From contig JAJYQA010000019.1 of the NCBI GenBank assembly GCA_021794835.1, positions 54,735 through 118,734 of the forward strand: DNA of 64,000 nucleotides, read 5' to 3'. Shown piece after piece: positions 17,234-26,979 of this stretch. The stretch comes from Actinomycetes bacterium. GTDB lineage: Bacteria > Actinomycetota > Aquicultoria > Aquicultorales > Aquicultoraceae. Position 1 is the stretch's first letter. Every line of letters starts with the position of its first letter. A program made the position numbers and the translations under genes. The notes beneath the pieces were generated by a model, which saw nothing but the letters and a program-made list of their open reading frames with translations, did no database searches and was not told the origin of the DNA.

Positions 17234-18865
17234 ATGTTTTGTTATCAATGTGAAGAGACTTCAAAAGGCAAAGGTTGTACGGTTTTAGGCGTCTGCGGAA
17301 AAGAGCCGGGTGTTGCAGCCCTGCAAGATTTTCTTATCTACGCGCTAAAGGGGCTTTCCCTTTATGCCGCCGAGGGCAGGAAGGTCGGCATAAACGATCC
17401 AGAAGTGAACAGGCATACAATAGAAGCCTTGTTTGCCACGCTTACTAACGTAAACTTTGACCCGGATCGAATTGGTATGCTTATAACCCGCACCGCTGAG
17501 CTAAGGGAGTCCCTCAAGGAAAAAGTTGCGATAGCGGGTGGTAATACAACATTTGTAGAGGACTGCGCAACTTTTGTTCCTGAAGCAACCATCAAAGGCA
17601 TGATAGCTCAGGGCGAGAAGTTTGAAGAAGCAGTGCCCGATCCGGCCATGGACCCGGACATACAGTCATTGCGGGATATTCTCTTGCTTGGGCTTAAAGG
17701 TGTCGCGGCCTATGCCGACCATGCGCAGATATTAGGTAGGCAAGACGACATTGTTTATGCGTTTATTCACGACGCACTGGCCAGGCTTACTAGAAATGAG
17801 CTTAACCTAAATGACTGGCTGGGCATGGTCTTAAAGTGCGGCGAGATAAATCTAAGGGCAATGGAGCTTCTGGATGCGGGAAATACCGGCACTTACGGCC
17901 ATCCCGCGCCGACAAAGGTTTCACTTGGCCACAGAAAAGGGAAAGCTATCCTTGTCTCGGGACATGACTTAAAAGATATTGAAGAGATACTAAAGCAGAC
18001 CGAGGGTAAGGGAATTTACGTATATACACATGGGGAGATGCTTCCAGCCCACGGATATCCGGAGCTTAAGAAATATCCGCACTTTTACGGTCACTACGGC
18101 ACGGCCTGGCAGAACCAGCACAAGGAGTTTCCGAACTTCCCTGGCGCTATTGTGATGACCACGAACTGCATCCAGAGGCCGCTTAACTCATATAAAGGCA
18201 ATATATTTACAACTGGCCCCGTTGCGTGGCCCGGCGTAATCCATATAGCCGATAAAAACTTTACGCCGGTAATTGAAAAGGCACTTGAGATGCCGGGATT
18301 TGCCGAGGATGAGGAAGGCAAATCTGTTATGGTGGGCTTTGCCCGCAACTCGGTTCTCGGTGTTGCGGACAAGGTGATCGAGGCCGTAAAGAACAAGGAC
18401 ATCCGCCACTTCTTCCTGGTCGGCGGCTGTGACGGAGTAAAGAAAGAGCGTGGCTACTACGCAGACTTCGTCGAGAAGACCCCCAGCGATACCATAGTTT
18501 TAACACTTGCCTGCGGTAAGTTCAGATTCTTTGATAAGGACCTGGGCGATATCGGCGGCATCCCAAGGCTCTTAGATGTGGGGCAGTGTAACGACGCCTA
18601 CTCGGCCATTAAGATAGCGGTTGCACTGGCTGAGGCCTTTGGTGTTGGCGTAAACGACCTGCCGCTCTCACTCATACTCTCCTGGTATGAACAGAAGGCT
18701 GTGTCGATTTTGCTTACGCTTCTTTACCTTGGTATTAAGGACATCCGCATCGGGCCATCGCTTCCGGCTTTTATTACGGCAGGCGTCCTCGACGTCCTGG
18801 TTAAAAACTTTGATATCAAGCCGATCAGTACACCGGAGGAGGACCTAAAGGCTATACTTGTCTAA
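17234..18865 (+). CDS. hcp: hydroxylamine reductase / hybrid cluster protein
   Basis: MFCYQCEETSKGKGCTVLGVCGKEPGVAALQD...GGCDGVKKERGYY. Confidence 0.97.
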   Translation: MFCYQCEETSKGKGCTVLGVCGKEPGVAALQDFLIYALKGLSLYAAEGRKVGINDPEVNRHTIEALFATLTNVNFDPDRIGMLITRTAELRESLKEKVAIAGGNTTFVEDCATFVPEATIKGMIAQGEKFEEAVPDPAMDPDIQSLRDILLLGLKGVAAYADHAQILGRQDDIVYAFIHDALARLTRNELNLNDWLGMVLKCGEINLRAMELLDAGNTGTYGHPAPTKVSLGHRKGKAILVSGHDLKDIEEILKQTEGKGIYVYTHGEMLPAHGYPELKKYPHFYGHYGTAWQNQHKEFPNFPGAIVMTTNCIQRPLNSYKGNIFTTGPVAWPGVIHIADKNFTPVIEKALEMPGFAEDEEGKSVMVGFARNSVLGVADKVIEAVKNKDIRHFFLVGGCDGVKKERGYYADFVEKTPSDTIVLTLACGKFRFFDKDLGDIGGIPRLLDVGQCNDAYSAIKIAVALAEAFGVGVNDLPLSLILSWYEQKAVSILLTLLYLGIKDIRIGPSLPAFITAGVLDVLVKNFDIKPISTPEEDLKAILV

Positions 18866-18901
18866 GATATTATGGAAGATATTAATATCCTGTAAGCTAT
18901 C

Positions 18902-18933
18902 CAGTAAGCTGGGGTTAATCCCCAGCTTACTGC
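18902..18933 (+). terminator. strong hairpin downstream of hcp
   Basis: CAGTAAGCTGGGG-TTAAT-CCCCAGCTTACTG. Confidence 0.65.
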
Positions 18934-19062
18934 TGTTATAAATCAACTACTATCCAATCCTATGTCCTTTTCACTTTCTTATTAAGATATGCTAAAGCAT
19001 GCATTGCTAGTTAACGATAAGTATTCTAAGTAAGTTATTAGGATTTTGGGGGGGCTGTTTAG

Positions 19063-19728
19063 ATGAGTAGTAAGGGGTTAAAGAGGATAACCGGTCTTTT
19101 TACCACATTTGCCTCGGTCTTGGCAATTACCGGTTTAGTGGTAAAAAAAGGGAAAAACAGGGAAAGCATAGAAGTCCGTATCCCAGAGCCATCGGTGAAG
19201 AAGGTCTCACGGGTAAGAAAAATCGGTAGCCGCAAGTCAACTATAGCAACTGGGGTTTTGAAAGAGATGTTTAAAGAGATCAAGCAAAAATTCCTCTCAA
19301 ACGAGGACATTGCAAAGATAATTACTAGTTTAATTAGCTTGCAAAACGTGGTGGATCCCGGCACGGCAGTGGATGTCAGAAATATCCACTTTATAAAATC
19401 GGGCCTGCACAACACGATGGTAATCGATTTTTATACCAGCGAATATGACAAGCCGGGGTTTGTGGACGAGCTCGCCCAAGTCTGGCGTGACGTATTTTTG
19501 GCGGAAGATTTTTGGAACGCTGAATTTACCAAAGTTAGGGTAAACGTAAGGAACAAGAAATCAAGTCGCGCAATTGAATCGATAACCTGCAGCCCAGAAG
19601 ATATTCGCAAATACCTTGCAAAAGATATCTCGCTGGATGGTTTTCAGGAGACCTGGATAATAAAGAAAACTAAAGCTAGTTGTAAGGAGCCTGCGGATAA
19701 AAAAGTGCGCAAATTAAAAAGAGCATAG
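19063..19728 (+). CDS. hypothetical protein, 221 aa
   Basis: ATG ORF, coding-like; no family recognised. Confidence 0.65.
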   Translation: MSSKGLKRITGLFTTFASVLAITGLVVKKGKNRESIEVRIPEPSVKKVSRVRKIGSRKSTIATGVLKEMFKEIKQKFLSNEDIAKIITSLISLQNVVDPGTAVDVRNIHFIKSGLHNTMVIDFYTSEYDKPGFVDELAQVWRDVFLAEDFWNAEFTKVRVNVRNKKSSRAIESITCSPEDIRKYLAKDISLDGFQETWIIKKTKASCKEPADKKVRKLKRA

Positions 19729-19729
19729 A

Positions 19730-21019
19730 TCAACTAATTCTTGTGATCCTAACCAGCGCGACCCGCCGTTGCTGCATCGACTGAACTCTAAAACGGGCGC
19801 CGTCAAAGATCACTTCTTCGCCCGGTCTGGGTATGTGGCCAAGGCGCGACAGTATCCAGCCAGCTACCGTATCGTACTCCGGCGACTTTGGGATGTCGAG
19901 CTTAAACCGCTCGTTTAGTTCATCGATGGGGAACCTGCCATCAACGACGACTTCGCGTTCGCTGATTGCCTTGATCAACTCTTCTTCTTCGGTTTTGCCG
20001 CCAAATTCGCCGACGACCTCCTCAACAATATCCTCAATAGTTACAATGCCGGCAGTTCCGCCGTACTCGTCTAAGACGACCGCCATATGAAGCTTGCTTT
20101 CTTGGAGATCCTTAAGAAGGCCGATGGCACGTCTCGTCTCAGGCACGTAGAGAACCGGTCGCATAACATCAATCACCGGTGAATCAAGGCGGCCGCTTTC
20201 GATGTAGTCAATAAGGTCCTTTATATGAACAGCCCCGATAATGTTGTCCAAATTTTCCTGATAGATGAGGAGGCGGGGGTGTCCGCTTTCCTTAGCTTCC
20301 TCAAGCACTTCTTCAACTACGGCTGTTGATTCTACAGCTGCGATATCCGGGCGCGGGATCATTATCTGGCGTGACAGCACGTCACCAAACTCAAAAGCCT
20401 GGCGAATAAGCTTTTTTTCCTCATCCATAAGTGCCGAATGTTGGGTTACCAAAAGCTTTAACTCTTCCTCGGTTGTGGCAGGTGCGGTGTCCTCGGGCCT
20501 TATTCCGAAGATCCTTATTATTATATTTGTTGAGAAACTTAAGAGTCTGGTTAATGGATAGACGATAACGCCTATCCATTCAATGGGTCTCGCAAAAATA
20601 AGTGCAACTTGCTCGGAATATAAGATGGCAATTCTTTTTGGCGTGAGCTCGCCAAAGACCAGCATGACATACGAGATGGCAAGTGTAATGAGAACCACGG
20701 CTAGTCCGTTCGACACGCCAGATATAATTGGGATATTTAGCGACCGTATAAAACGGCCGAAATTGCCGGCGAGCTGGGCTGCACCTTCGGCGCTGGCCAG
20801 AAATCCTGCCAGCGTGACGCCGATCTGCGTTATGGCAAAAAAGCGACTTGGATCTTTTAAGAACCTTAAGACAATCTGGGCCGTTTTAGAGCCCTTTTCA
20901 GCTCGAGGTCTGATGCGAGTTTCCCGAACAGTGATTACCGCTGTTTCGGCACTTACGAAGAGCGCGTTTATTAAGATTAAAGCGCCAATCAATATAAAGT
21001 TAAGCAGTAGAGAACTCAT
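19730..21019 (-). CDS. hemolysin/CorC-HlyC-type transporter (CNNM + CBS + CorC_HlyC)
   Basis: LILINALFVSAETAVITVRETRI...VLDEYGGTAGIVTIEDIVEEVVGEF. Confidence 0.93.
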   Translation of the reverse strand: MSSLLLNFILIGALILINALFVSAETAVITVRETRIRPRAEKGSKTAQIVLRFLKDPSRFFAITQIGVTLAGFLASAEGAAQLAGNFGRFIRSLNIPIISGVSNGLAVVLITLAISYVMLVFGELTPKRIAILYSEQVALIFARPIEWIGVIVYPLTRLLSFSTNIIIRIFGIRPEDTAPATTEEELKLLVTQHSALMDEEKKLIRQAFEFGDVLSRQIMIPRPDIAAVESTAVVEEVLEEAKESGHPRLLIYQENLDNIIGAVHIKDLIDYIESGRLDSPVIDVMRPVLYVPETRRAIGLLKDLQESKLHMAVVLDEYGGTAGIVTIEDIVEEVVGEFGGKTEEEELIKAISEREVVVDGRFPIDELNERFKLDIPKSPEYDTVAGWILSRLGHIPRPGEEVIFDGARFRVQSMQQRRVALVRITRIS

Positions 21020-21049
21020 GAATTCCTCACTTTACCAGTAACCGGAATT

Positions 21050-21128
21050 TTGAGATCAGAGACCACATAAGAGTCTTTTTAACTTCTAATCCCCATCCTC
21101 CGATTCCTGATTACTGATTATAGATTAC
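21050..21128. repeat. degenerate heptamer-arm element
   Basis: gatcagagaccac ... ctgattactgattatagattacc (CTGATTA CTGATTA TAGATTA). Confidence 0.45.
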
Positions 21129-21308
21129 CATGAAATAATTTCAAACGTACTAACTAACAATTCTTCCGCCGTGAAAGGAAACAAAATTGGTTTATTTGGG
21201 GTGGAGCTGGTAGCAAAGATGTATTGGAAATATTTGGTAACTATGTTAGTATAGGCTACAGGTTTTTTAATACTGAGAGATAATACAGATATGTAATACA
21301 GGGGAGAT

Positions 21309-21332
21309 AGTTCGGGGGTATACCCCCGAACT
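21309..21332. promoter_or_regulatory. 24-bp perfect palindrome AGTTCGGGGGTATACCCCCGAACT
   Basis: read directly; 23 bp upstream of nuclease start. Confidence 0.6.
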
Positions 21333-21354
21333 GTTACCCGAAGGAGATGTTAAG

Positions 21355-22106
21355 TTGGGCATAGTTGGTTTTAAGTGCGCGAGAGCCTCGCGACGCCGCG
21401 ATAGAGAAAAGTTTGTCTCGTTTGAGGATTGTATCGCTTGTGCGGAGACTACCGCAAACGAATGCCATTTTACCGCCCCAATAATAAAGGCAATGGTCGA
21501 TAGAGAAGAGGAGAAAAGAGAGGGCATAACTGTAACGCAACTCTCCGGGTGTCTTCGCGAGACGTACCTCAGTTATAAATACGACCACTACGCCGATCTT
21601 GAGCAGCTTTATTTTGCTTTTAGAGGAGAGCTTGCGCATCTTATCATCGAGAGATACCAGGAGAAAGATGCCGTCGCTGAACAGAGATTTTACCGTGAAT
21701 ATGACGGCATAAAGATATCCGGGAGACCTGATGTAATCCTTCCGGGGAAAAACTAATTCGTGATTACAAGACCGCAAAAGAAGTACCTAGGTTTGGCTAT
21801 CCGTATAGAAATCACAGCCAACAACTAAATCTATACGCCTGGCTCGTTCCCTATGAAATAAAACGTCTTCAGGTAGTTTATCTCGATATGAAGGGGGTCA
21901 AAATTTGCGATGCCTTGCTCTGGAGCGAGAAGGAGGTTGAGGCTCTTTTAAACGAGAAACTGCCGGTTCTTGATGCTGCATTTAACCACGACGTCGTACC
22001 GCCTGCCGACTTTGACAACTGGCAATGTAATGGTTGGTGTAATGTCAAATCTATCTGTCGCAAGCTTTATGAGGAGGAACTCTTATCCAAGTTAAATGCG
22101 GGATAA
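21355..22106 (+). pseudogene. PD-(D/E)XK (Cas4/RecB-like) nuclease with Cys cluster, single frameshift in A5 run at 21748-21752
   Basis: frame 1 ends ...GIKISGRPDVILPGKN*; inserting one A gives ...GRPDVILPGKKLIRDYKTAKEVPRFGYPYRNHSQQLNLYAWLVPYE...WQCNGWCNVKSICRKL. Confidence 0.75.
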
Positions 22107-22183
22107 CCAAACAGAGTCTCTACCTGTTTAGCTTCAAGAATCGCGGGTAGAACACTTCTAAGGAAAGCAGAGGTGTTTGCATA

Positions 22184-22690
22184 ATGGCAAGGCCAGAAGA
22201 TTTTGATATTTTAGGCGAAGAAACGCCGATGACAGACGACGAAATTCGTGATAATGTAGAGGAGATTTATTCGACCGATGACCGGATTGATGCAACCTAT
22301 ATCGAGGTCACAGTCGAGGATGGTTTCGTGCATCTTGAGGGAAGCGTAAACAACCAGGAAGAGAAAGAGATGGCCGAGAGTCTTCTTGATAACATCGAGG
22401 GCATTAGGCAAATTACCAACGACCTTGAGATAGTTCAATCCGACTACGACAGGTCGGAGCCGTGGCCGGGCCGGGCCGGGCCGGAAGAGCAGGAGTTCGA
22501 GGACATCGAGGTTCTACCCGCCGATGAAGATTTAGCATCCGAAGACCCCATCGAGGCCATCGAAGAAGGCAAGTCGTATGTTCCGCCGACCGAACCGGAA
22601 TTTCCAACCGAGCGCGCCCATCCCGCCGAGCGCATGCGTAATCGCGTTGCCGAAGAACGAGCCACCGGCGAATCGCGAGATCAGCTATAA
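22184..22690 (+). CDS. BON-domain protein
   Basis: DDEIRDNVEEIYSTDDRIDATYIEVTVEDGFVHLEGSVNNQEEKEMAESLLDNIEGIRQITNDLEI. Confidence 0.85.
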   Translation: MARPEDFDILGEETPMTDDEIRDNVEEIYSTDDRIDATYIEVTVEDGFVHLEGSVNNQEEKEMAESLLDNIEGIRQITNDLEIVQSDYDRSEPWPGRAGPEEQEFEDIEVLPADEDLASEDPIEAIEEGKSYVPPTEPEFPTERAHPAERMRNRVAEERATGESRDQL

Positions 22691-22801
22691 TTAATTTTTC
22701 AATTTACGGTTTTCGATCGAAAACGGTTCACGGTGGGCCACAAAACGTTGCCCGGTTTATCGGGCACTTCACGGTACAGGTGAATTAACTTTGGTTTTAA
22801 C

Positions 22802-22830
22802 TTGACACTTACCTTGTGTGCGGGTATGTT
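22802..22830 (+). promoter_or_regulatory. promoter for tRNA-Arg
   Basis: TTGACA-N17-TATGTT. Confidence 0.65.
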
Positions 22831-22866
22831 GATACGCGGATTTAAGGTAAAATAGAGGAAACAAGT

Positions 22867-22942
22867 GCGCCCGTAGCTCAGGGGATAGAGCGTTGGTCTC
22901 CGGAACCAAAGGCCGCAAGTTCGAATCTTGCCGGGCGCGCCA
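22867..22942 (+). tRNA. tRNA-Arg (CCG), CCA encoded
   Basis: GCGCCCG...CGGGCGCGCCA, loop CTCCGGA. Confidence 0.94.
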
Positions 22943-23349
22943 ATTCTACTTTCAAGGCATCCTATTATAGATAATTATGTTAATGCGTACCTCATGCGTC
23001 GCAAGTGGCATACGTTAAGAACCTTAAGCTAGTAAATTATAACTTATGTACTATGCTAGGTATAGGTATTATATAATTAGGCTTACGAGCTCTATATTCT
23101 AGCTCCCTGGCTTTACCTATACATTTGGGCTGAATCCCTTCCTTTTGGTAAGCCCCGTAACCAATCCTTAAATACCAAAAAAACAATACCTATTTTGACC
23201 TGTATAAAAGTTGTAAAATAGCTCTTAAAGTATTAAATTATCTTTATGCCCATAAGGTTACTAGGAGCTTTATTTATGGTTAGTCTGCTAAACTTGCAAA
23301 ATCATGTTGACGCTACCATCGTACCAGCATATAATCAAAATATTAGTTT

Positions 23350-23365
23350 ATACCTATAGGGGTAT
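23350..23365. promoter_or_regulatory. CsoR/CstR-type operator candidate ATACCTATAGGGGTAT
   Basis: imperfect ATACC-N6-GGTAT palindrome directly upstream of DsrE2-TusA-SQR operon. Confidence 0.5.
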
Positions 23366-23388
23366 GCATTTTGAAAGGAGGAAAATCA

Positions 23389-23787
23389 ATGGCAGATGCA
23401 CCAAAAATATCGCTAGTATTGATGTCTCCGGATATGGAGAAGATCCACGCGGGAGCTTTGATGGGCTCCATAGCGGCTGCATCCGGCATGGAAGTCAACG
23501 TTTTTGCTACCATGGACGCCTTGAAAATGTTTCTTAAGGAGACCGTGGAGAAGCAGGACTTCAAGCTCGGAGAAATTGGCAACAAGCTTATGGAGAAAAA
23601 GGTAGACCCGTTCTACAAAATGCTCGAGGACGCTAAGGATCTTGGTGAGGTCAAAGTCTATGCCTGCTCGCTAGTTGTTGACGTGATGGGCTGGGAGAAG
23701 GAAGACCTGCTTGATGTTGTTGATGATATTATTGGCGTAACAGCTTTCTTCGGTATAGCCGAGGGTGGCCAGATTATGGTACTGTAA
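23389..23787 (+). CDS. DsrE/DsrF (DsrE2)-like family protein
   Basis: PKISLVLMSPDMEKIHAGALMGSIAAASGMEVNVFATMDAL...VYACSLVVDVMGW; SD aaaggagg. Confidence 0.85.
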   Translation: MADAPKISLVLMSPDMEKIHAGALMGSIAAASGMEVNVFATMDALKMFLKETVEKQDFKLGEIGNKLMEKKVDPFYKMLEDAKDLGEVKVYACSLVVDVMGWEKEDLLDVVDDIIGVTAFFGIAEGGQIMVL

Positions 23788-23878
23788 GACGCTAACCCAA
23801 GTGTTTTAGTACCAATTTTTTTTAGTATCTAAAGTGAAGTTAATCACTAATCCGTAAGCTTGAAAGGGGGCTACTAAA

Positions 23879-24124
23879 TTGGCAGATGTTACTATTAGTA
23901 AGTCGGTGGATGCACGCGGCTCATTCTGCCCAGGTCCGTTAATGGAGCTCATTAAGACCGTTAAGGCCGCAGAGGTAGGCCAGGTTATCGAGGTACTGTC
24001 ATCTGATCAGGGCTCGGCAAAGGATATTCCGGAATGGGTCAAGAAAGTAGGTCATGACATAGTCTATAACGAGAAGGCTCAGGACGGGGATTACTGGCGT
24101 ATCGCCGTAAAGAAAGTAAAGTAG
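23879..24124 (+). CDS. TusA-family sulfurtransferase
   Basis: VDARGSFCPGPLMELIKTVKAAEVGQVIEVLSSDQGSAKDIPEW; TTG start. Confidence 0.93.
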   Translation: MADVTISKSVDARGSFCPGPLMELIKTVKAAEVGQVIEVLSSDQGSAKDIPEWVKKVGHDIVYNEKAQDGDYWRIAVKKVK

Positions 24125-24137
24125 GGAGGAGAGACGG

Positions 24138-25280
24138 TTGAGCAAAAACGTTGTAATTTTGGGCGGTGGTACCGGTGGTACGATGGTCGCAAACCACATC
24201 GCCCGCACTATGCGCGATGAAATTAAGCGCGGAGAAATAACACTAACTCAAATCACCGAGACAGAAAATCACATCTATCAGCCTTCTTTCCTATTTGTCT
24301 CAATCAATCATGCTAGAGTTGAAGATTACACTCGTAAGCAGAAAAGCATACTCTCATCAGGAGTAAATCTAGTTGTTGACACGGCAACCAAGGTTGATCC
24401 ATCATCAAACAGCATTGCTCTCGCAAGCGGAAAGACAATCTCTTACGATTTCTTGGTTATCTCAACCGGCGCTTACCCGGATTTCAACTCGGTACCGGGT
24501 CTTGCTGAGACGGCAGATAACTTCTACACCCCGGAAGGGGCAGAGAAGCTTCGCGATAAACTGATCAACTTCGAGGGCGGCAAGATCGTTATAACGATAG
24601 ATGTTCCACACAAATGCCCGGTCGCCCCACTGGAGCTTATCTTTATGCTCGATGATCTCTATCGTGAGAAGGGCATAAGAGATAAGGTAGATCTCATGTA
24701 TACGTATCCGATCGGCAGACTTCACTCACTGGAGCCGGTCGCCAATTGGGCGGCGCCAGAGTTTGAAGCCCGCGGGATAAACTCGGAGGTATTCTTTAAC
24801 GTAGAATCAATCGATCCAAAGAAGAAGGTTATAAATACCCTGGAAGGTAGCGAAGTTCCATTTGACATCCTCGTCTCAATCCCGGCCCATAAGGGAGCCC
24901 AAGTCATTAGGGACTCAGGCTTAGGTGACGAGGGAGGGTTTATACCAACTAACCGCCACAGCCTCAAGGCTGAAGGCTACAATAACGTCTACGTCTTGGG
25001 TGACGCCACCAATCTTCCTATCTCGAAGGCCGGCTCCACGGCGCACTACGAGGCAGATGTTGTAGCTGAAAACCTTATCGCAGAGCTTAGAGGACTGTCG
25101 CCTTCTCACATGTACGACGGCAAGGTATTCTGCTTTGTCGAGGCCGGACTGGGTAAGGCGACTTATGTGTCCTTTAGTTACTCTCAACCACCAGCTCCGA
25201 CACCGGCTACCGAAATGATTCATTGGTTTAAGTTGGCATTTAATGAGATGTACTGGCTGTCGGCTAAAGGTGTTTTGTAG
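24138..25280 (+). CDS. sulfide:quinone oxidoreductase-like FAD protein
   Basis: NVVILGGGTGGTMVANHIART...ENHIYQPSFLFV...CPVAPLE...GDATNLPISKAGSTAHYEADVV. Confidence 0.9.
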   Translation: MSKNVVILGGGTGGTMVANHIARTMRDEIKRGEITLTQITETENHIYQPSFLFVSINHARVEDYTRKQKSILSSGVNLVVDTATKVDPSSNSIALASGKTISYDFLVISTGAYPDFNSVPGLAETADNFYTPEGAEKLRDKLINFEGGKIVITIDVPHKCPVAPLELIFMLDDLYREKGIRDKVDLMYTYPIGRLHSLEPVANWAAPEFEARGINSEVFFNVESIDPKKKVINTLEGSEVPFDILVSIPAHKGAQVIRDSGLGDEGGFIPTNRHSLKAEGYNNVYVLGDATNLPISKAGSTAHYEADVVAENLIAELRGLSPSHMYDGKVFCFVEAGLGKATYVSFSYSQPPAPTPATEMIHWFKLAFNEMYWLSAKGVL

Positions 25281-25292
25281 AGGGGGTTGCAT

Positions 25293-25859
25293 ATGTCAGA
25301 CGATAGCGTAGTAGTAAAAGCGGAAGAGGAGCGACCAACCTCATTTGGTAGGATTGAGGAGGCAGCCGGTCTTTTGACCGCCAGCCTTGATTCTATGACG
25401 CCAGCACTAGTGCAGCGTATGGTAACCACTATGGCGCAGTTAGCCGAGATGATTGATCTCGTCGAGGTCTTGAACACTGACGAGATGAAAAGTCTTGTGG
25501 GGAGGGCGGCTGAAGTTGCTGCAAGTCTTGAGCGGTCTCTTGGGGCTGTTCAGGCCCTAGAAGAAAGTGGAGCCCTAAATACTCTTACAGAGCTGGCTGG
25601 TTTTGCCGTAGCGATGAAGTCCTCGATGACCTCATCGATTCTGACACGCTCACTCTCCGATTTGGCGCTTCCAGCCGCCGAAGCAGGTTCTAAGATGCTT
25701 GAGGCAGTCAACGATGCCAAATACGAGGCAGCAAAAGATACCCGCAAGCTAGGTCCCATGGCGCTTCTAAATGTACTCAAAGATCCACAGATGCAGGCAA
25801 GTCTAAAATTCTTGCTGGCTATGGGGAAAAGGCTTCCCGACGTGTTGGAGGGCCTCTAG
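25293..25859 (+). CDS. DUF1641-type protein
   Basis: helical, LxxAAGLLTASLDS...GPMALLNVLKDPQMQASLKFLLAMGKRL; adjacency to SQR. Confidence 0.8.
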   Translation: MSDDSVVVKAEEERPTSFGRIEEAAGLLTASLDSMTPALVQRMVTTMAQLAEMIDLVEVLNTDEMKSLVGRAAEVAASLERSLGAVQALEESGALNTLTELAGFAVAMKSSMTSSILTRSLSDLALPAAEAGSKMLEAVNDAKYEAAKDTRKLGPMALLNVLKDPQMQASLKFLLAMGKRLPDVLEGL

Positions 25860-25894
25860 CTTGCTAAATTGACTAGAGGCAATAAATTATTTTT

Positions 25895-25934
25895 AACCCC
25901 GTGCAGCAACCTAGGACCCTGCACGGGGTTTTAT
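25895..25934 (+). terminator. rho-independent terminator
   Basis: AACCCCGTGCAG-N12-CTGCACGGGGTTTTAT. Confidence 0.85.
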
Positions 25935-25938
25935 CTCA

Positions 25939-25972
25939 AGGAGCCAGGAGTCAGAATCCAGGAACCAGAAGA
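25939..25972 (+). repeat. one-armed heptamer repeat, class D (GGAGCCA)
   Basis: GGAGCCA GGAGTCA GAATCCA GGAACCA GAAG. Confidence 0.75.
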
Positions 25973-26118
25973 AATCAAAGATGCAAAATCGTTATAAGTG
26001 ATAGCTGATTGCTTTGTATTGCTTTTGCCTGGTACCATAGCTATAAGGAGTATTTGTTAAATTTGTAGCAAATTCGGTATCTAATAGTTTACAACCAGAA
26101 GGAGAAGGATTGATAAAC

Positions 26119-26685
26119 ATGGCGGGAGTTGAAGAGGCCAGATTGGCGCTTGAGAGAGAAAGCTTTGTTATACCATCATCTGAAGCCACGCCGGCTAAGT
26201 TGGTAGAGCTTACAAAAAGTCTTTTTTCGAAGGGATACAAAGACGTCGAGCTTATCGGCAAGGTAGCCGAAGCCCAGGTGTGCTATATTGATTTTCTAGA
26301 GGCAGACGGGGCAGTTGGCTACGATGATCTGGCGGAAGATATCAAGCTCAATCTAGCCAACGATCGCTATGTTGTTGAGGACGGCATCGTTTGCGACTCG
26401 TTAACGGTGCAGGCGACTAATCCGAAAGCCTGGGGTAAGTTTAGCGGCTGGACTAAGGCGGATACAGATTATTTTAGCCTAAACGATGAAGAAAGCACGC
26501 CACCATCGGTACAGATTCAGGCTCTTATAGATGCAGGCAAGACAATAGCCGAAAGCCTTGATGAACCAGATAAGCTAGAGTTTATCTTGCGGCCAACCGA
26601 ACTTCATGATAATCTGCTGAAGGCGATTATGGAAGCAAGAGGGGTTGAGATGAGGCGGATAGAGCGAAACGGCGACGGGACGTAG
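26119..26685 (+). CDS. hypothetical protein, ~188 aa
   Basis: SD agaaggag; coding-like; no family recognised. Confidence 0.65.
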   Translation: MAGVEEARLALERESFVIPSSEATPAKLVELTKSLFSKGYKDVELIGKVAEAQVCYIDFLEADGAVGYDDLAEDIKLNLANDRYVVEDGIVCDSLTVQATNPKAWGKFSGWTKADTDYFSLNDEESTPPSVQIQALIDAGKTIAESLDEPDKLEFILRPTELHDNLLKAIMEARGVEMRRIERNGDGT

Positions 26686-26712
26686 CTAGTAAAGGAGAGA
26701 ACCGAATCTATT

Positions 26713-26741
26713 AAAAATGCCCATGAAAGTGGGCATTTTTT
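26713..26741 (+). terminator. rho-independent terminator
   Basis: AAAATGCCCA-tgaaag-TGGGCATTTTTT. Confidence 0.85.
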
Positions 26742-26979
26742 GGTGTAATCGCAAATGAAAGTGGGTAGATGTAAGCTAGCAATCTATTAATATATTGAGT
26801 AGCGTAATAACGTTACGGCAGCGCCAGTAGTTTGGAGGGGTGCCCATGGTTATATTCCCAGAGATGTAGCAGTAGTAAAAATAAAGCTCAGCAGCCTATT
26901 TGAAATGTTTGAAGGACTAAATTTTGAAGTAATTGGGAAGAAAGCTATTAGCATTACGTGTATAGTTAAGGAGGATCCA

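Noticed and set aside
21355-21756. Cas4-like gene as part of a CRISPR system
   Set aside because: No array, cas1, cas2 or effector in the window; Cas4-like nucleases are often stand-alone.
22943-23349. AT-rich 400-bp gap after tRNA-Arg as an integrated element
   Set aside because: No integrase fragment, attachment-site repeat or coding remnant could be read.
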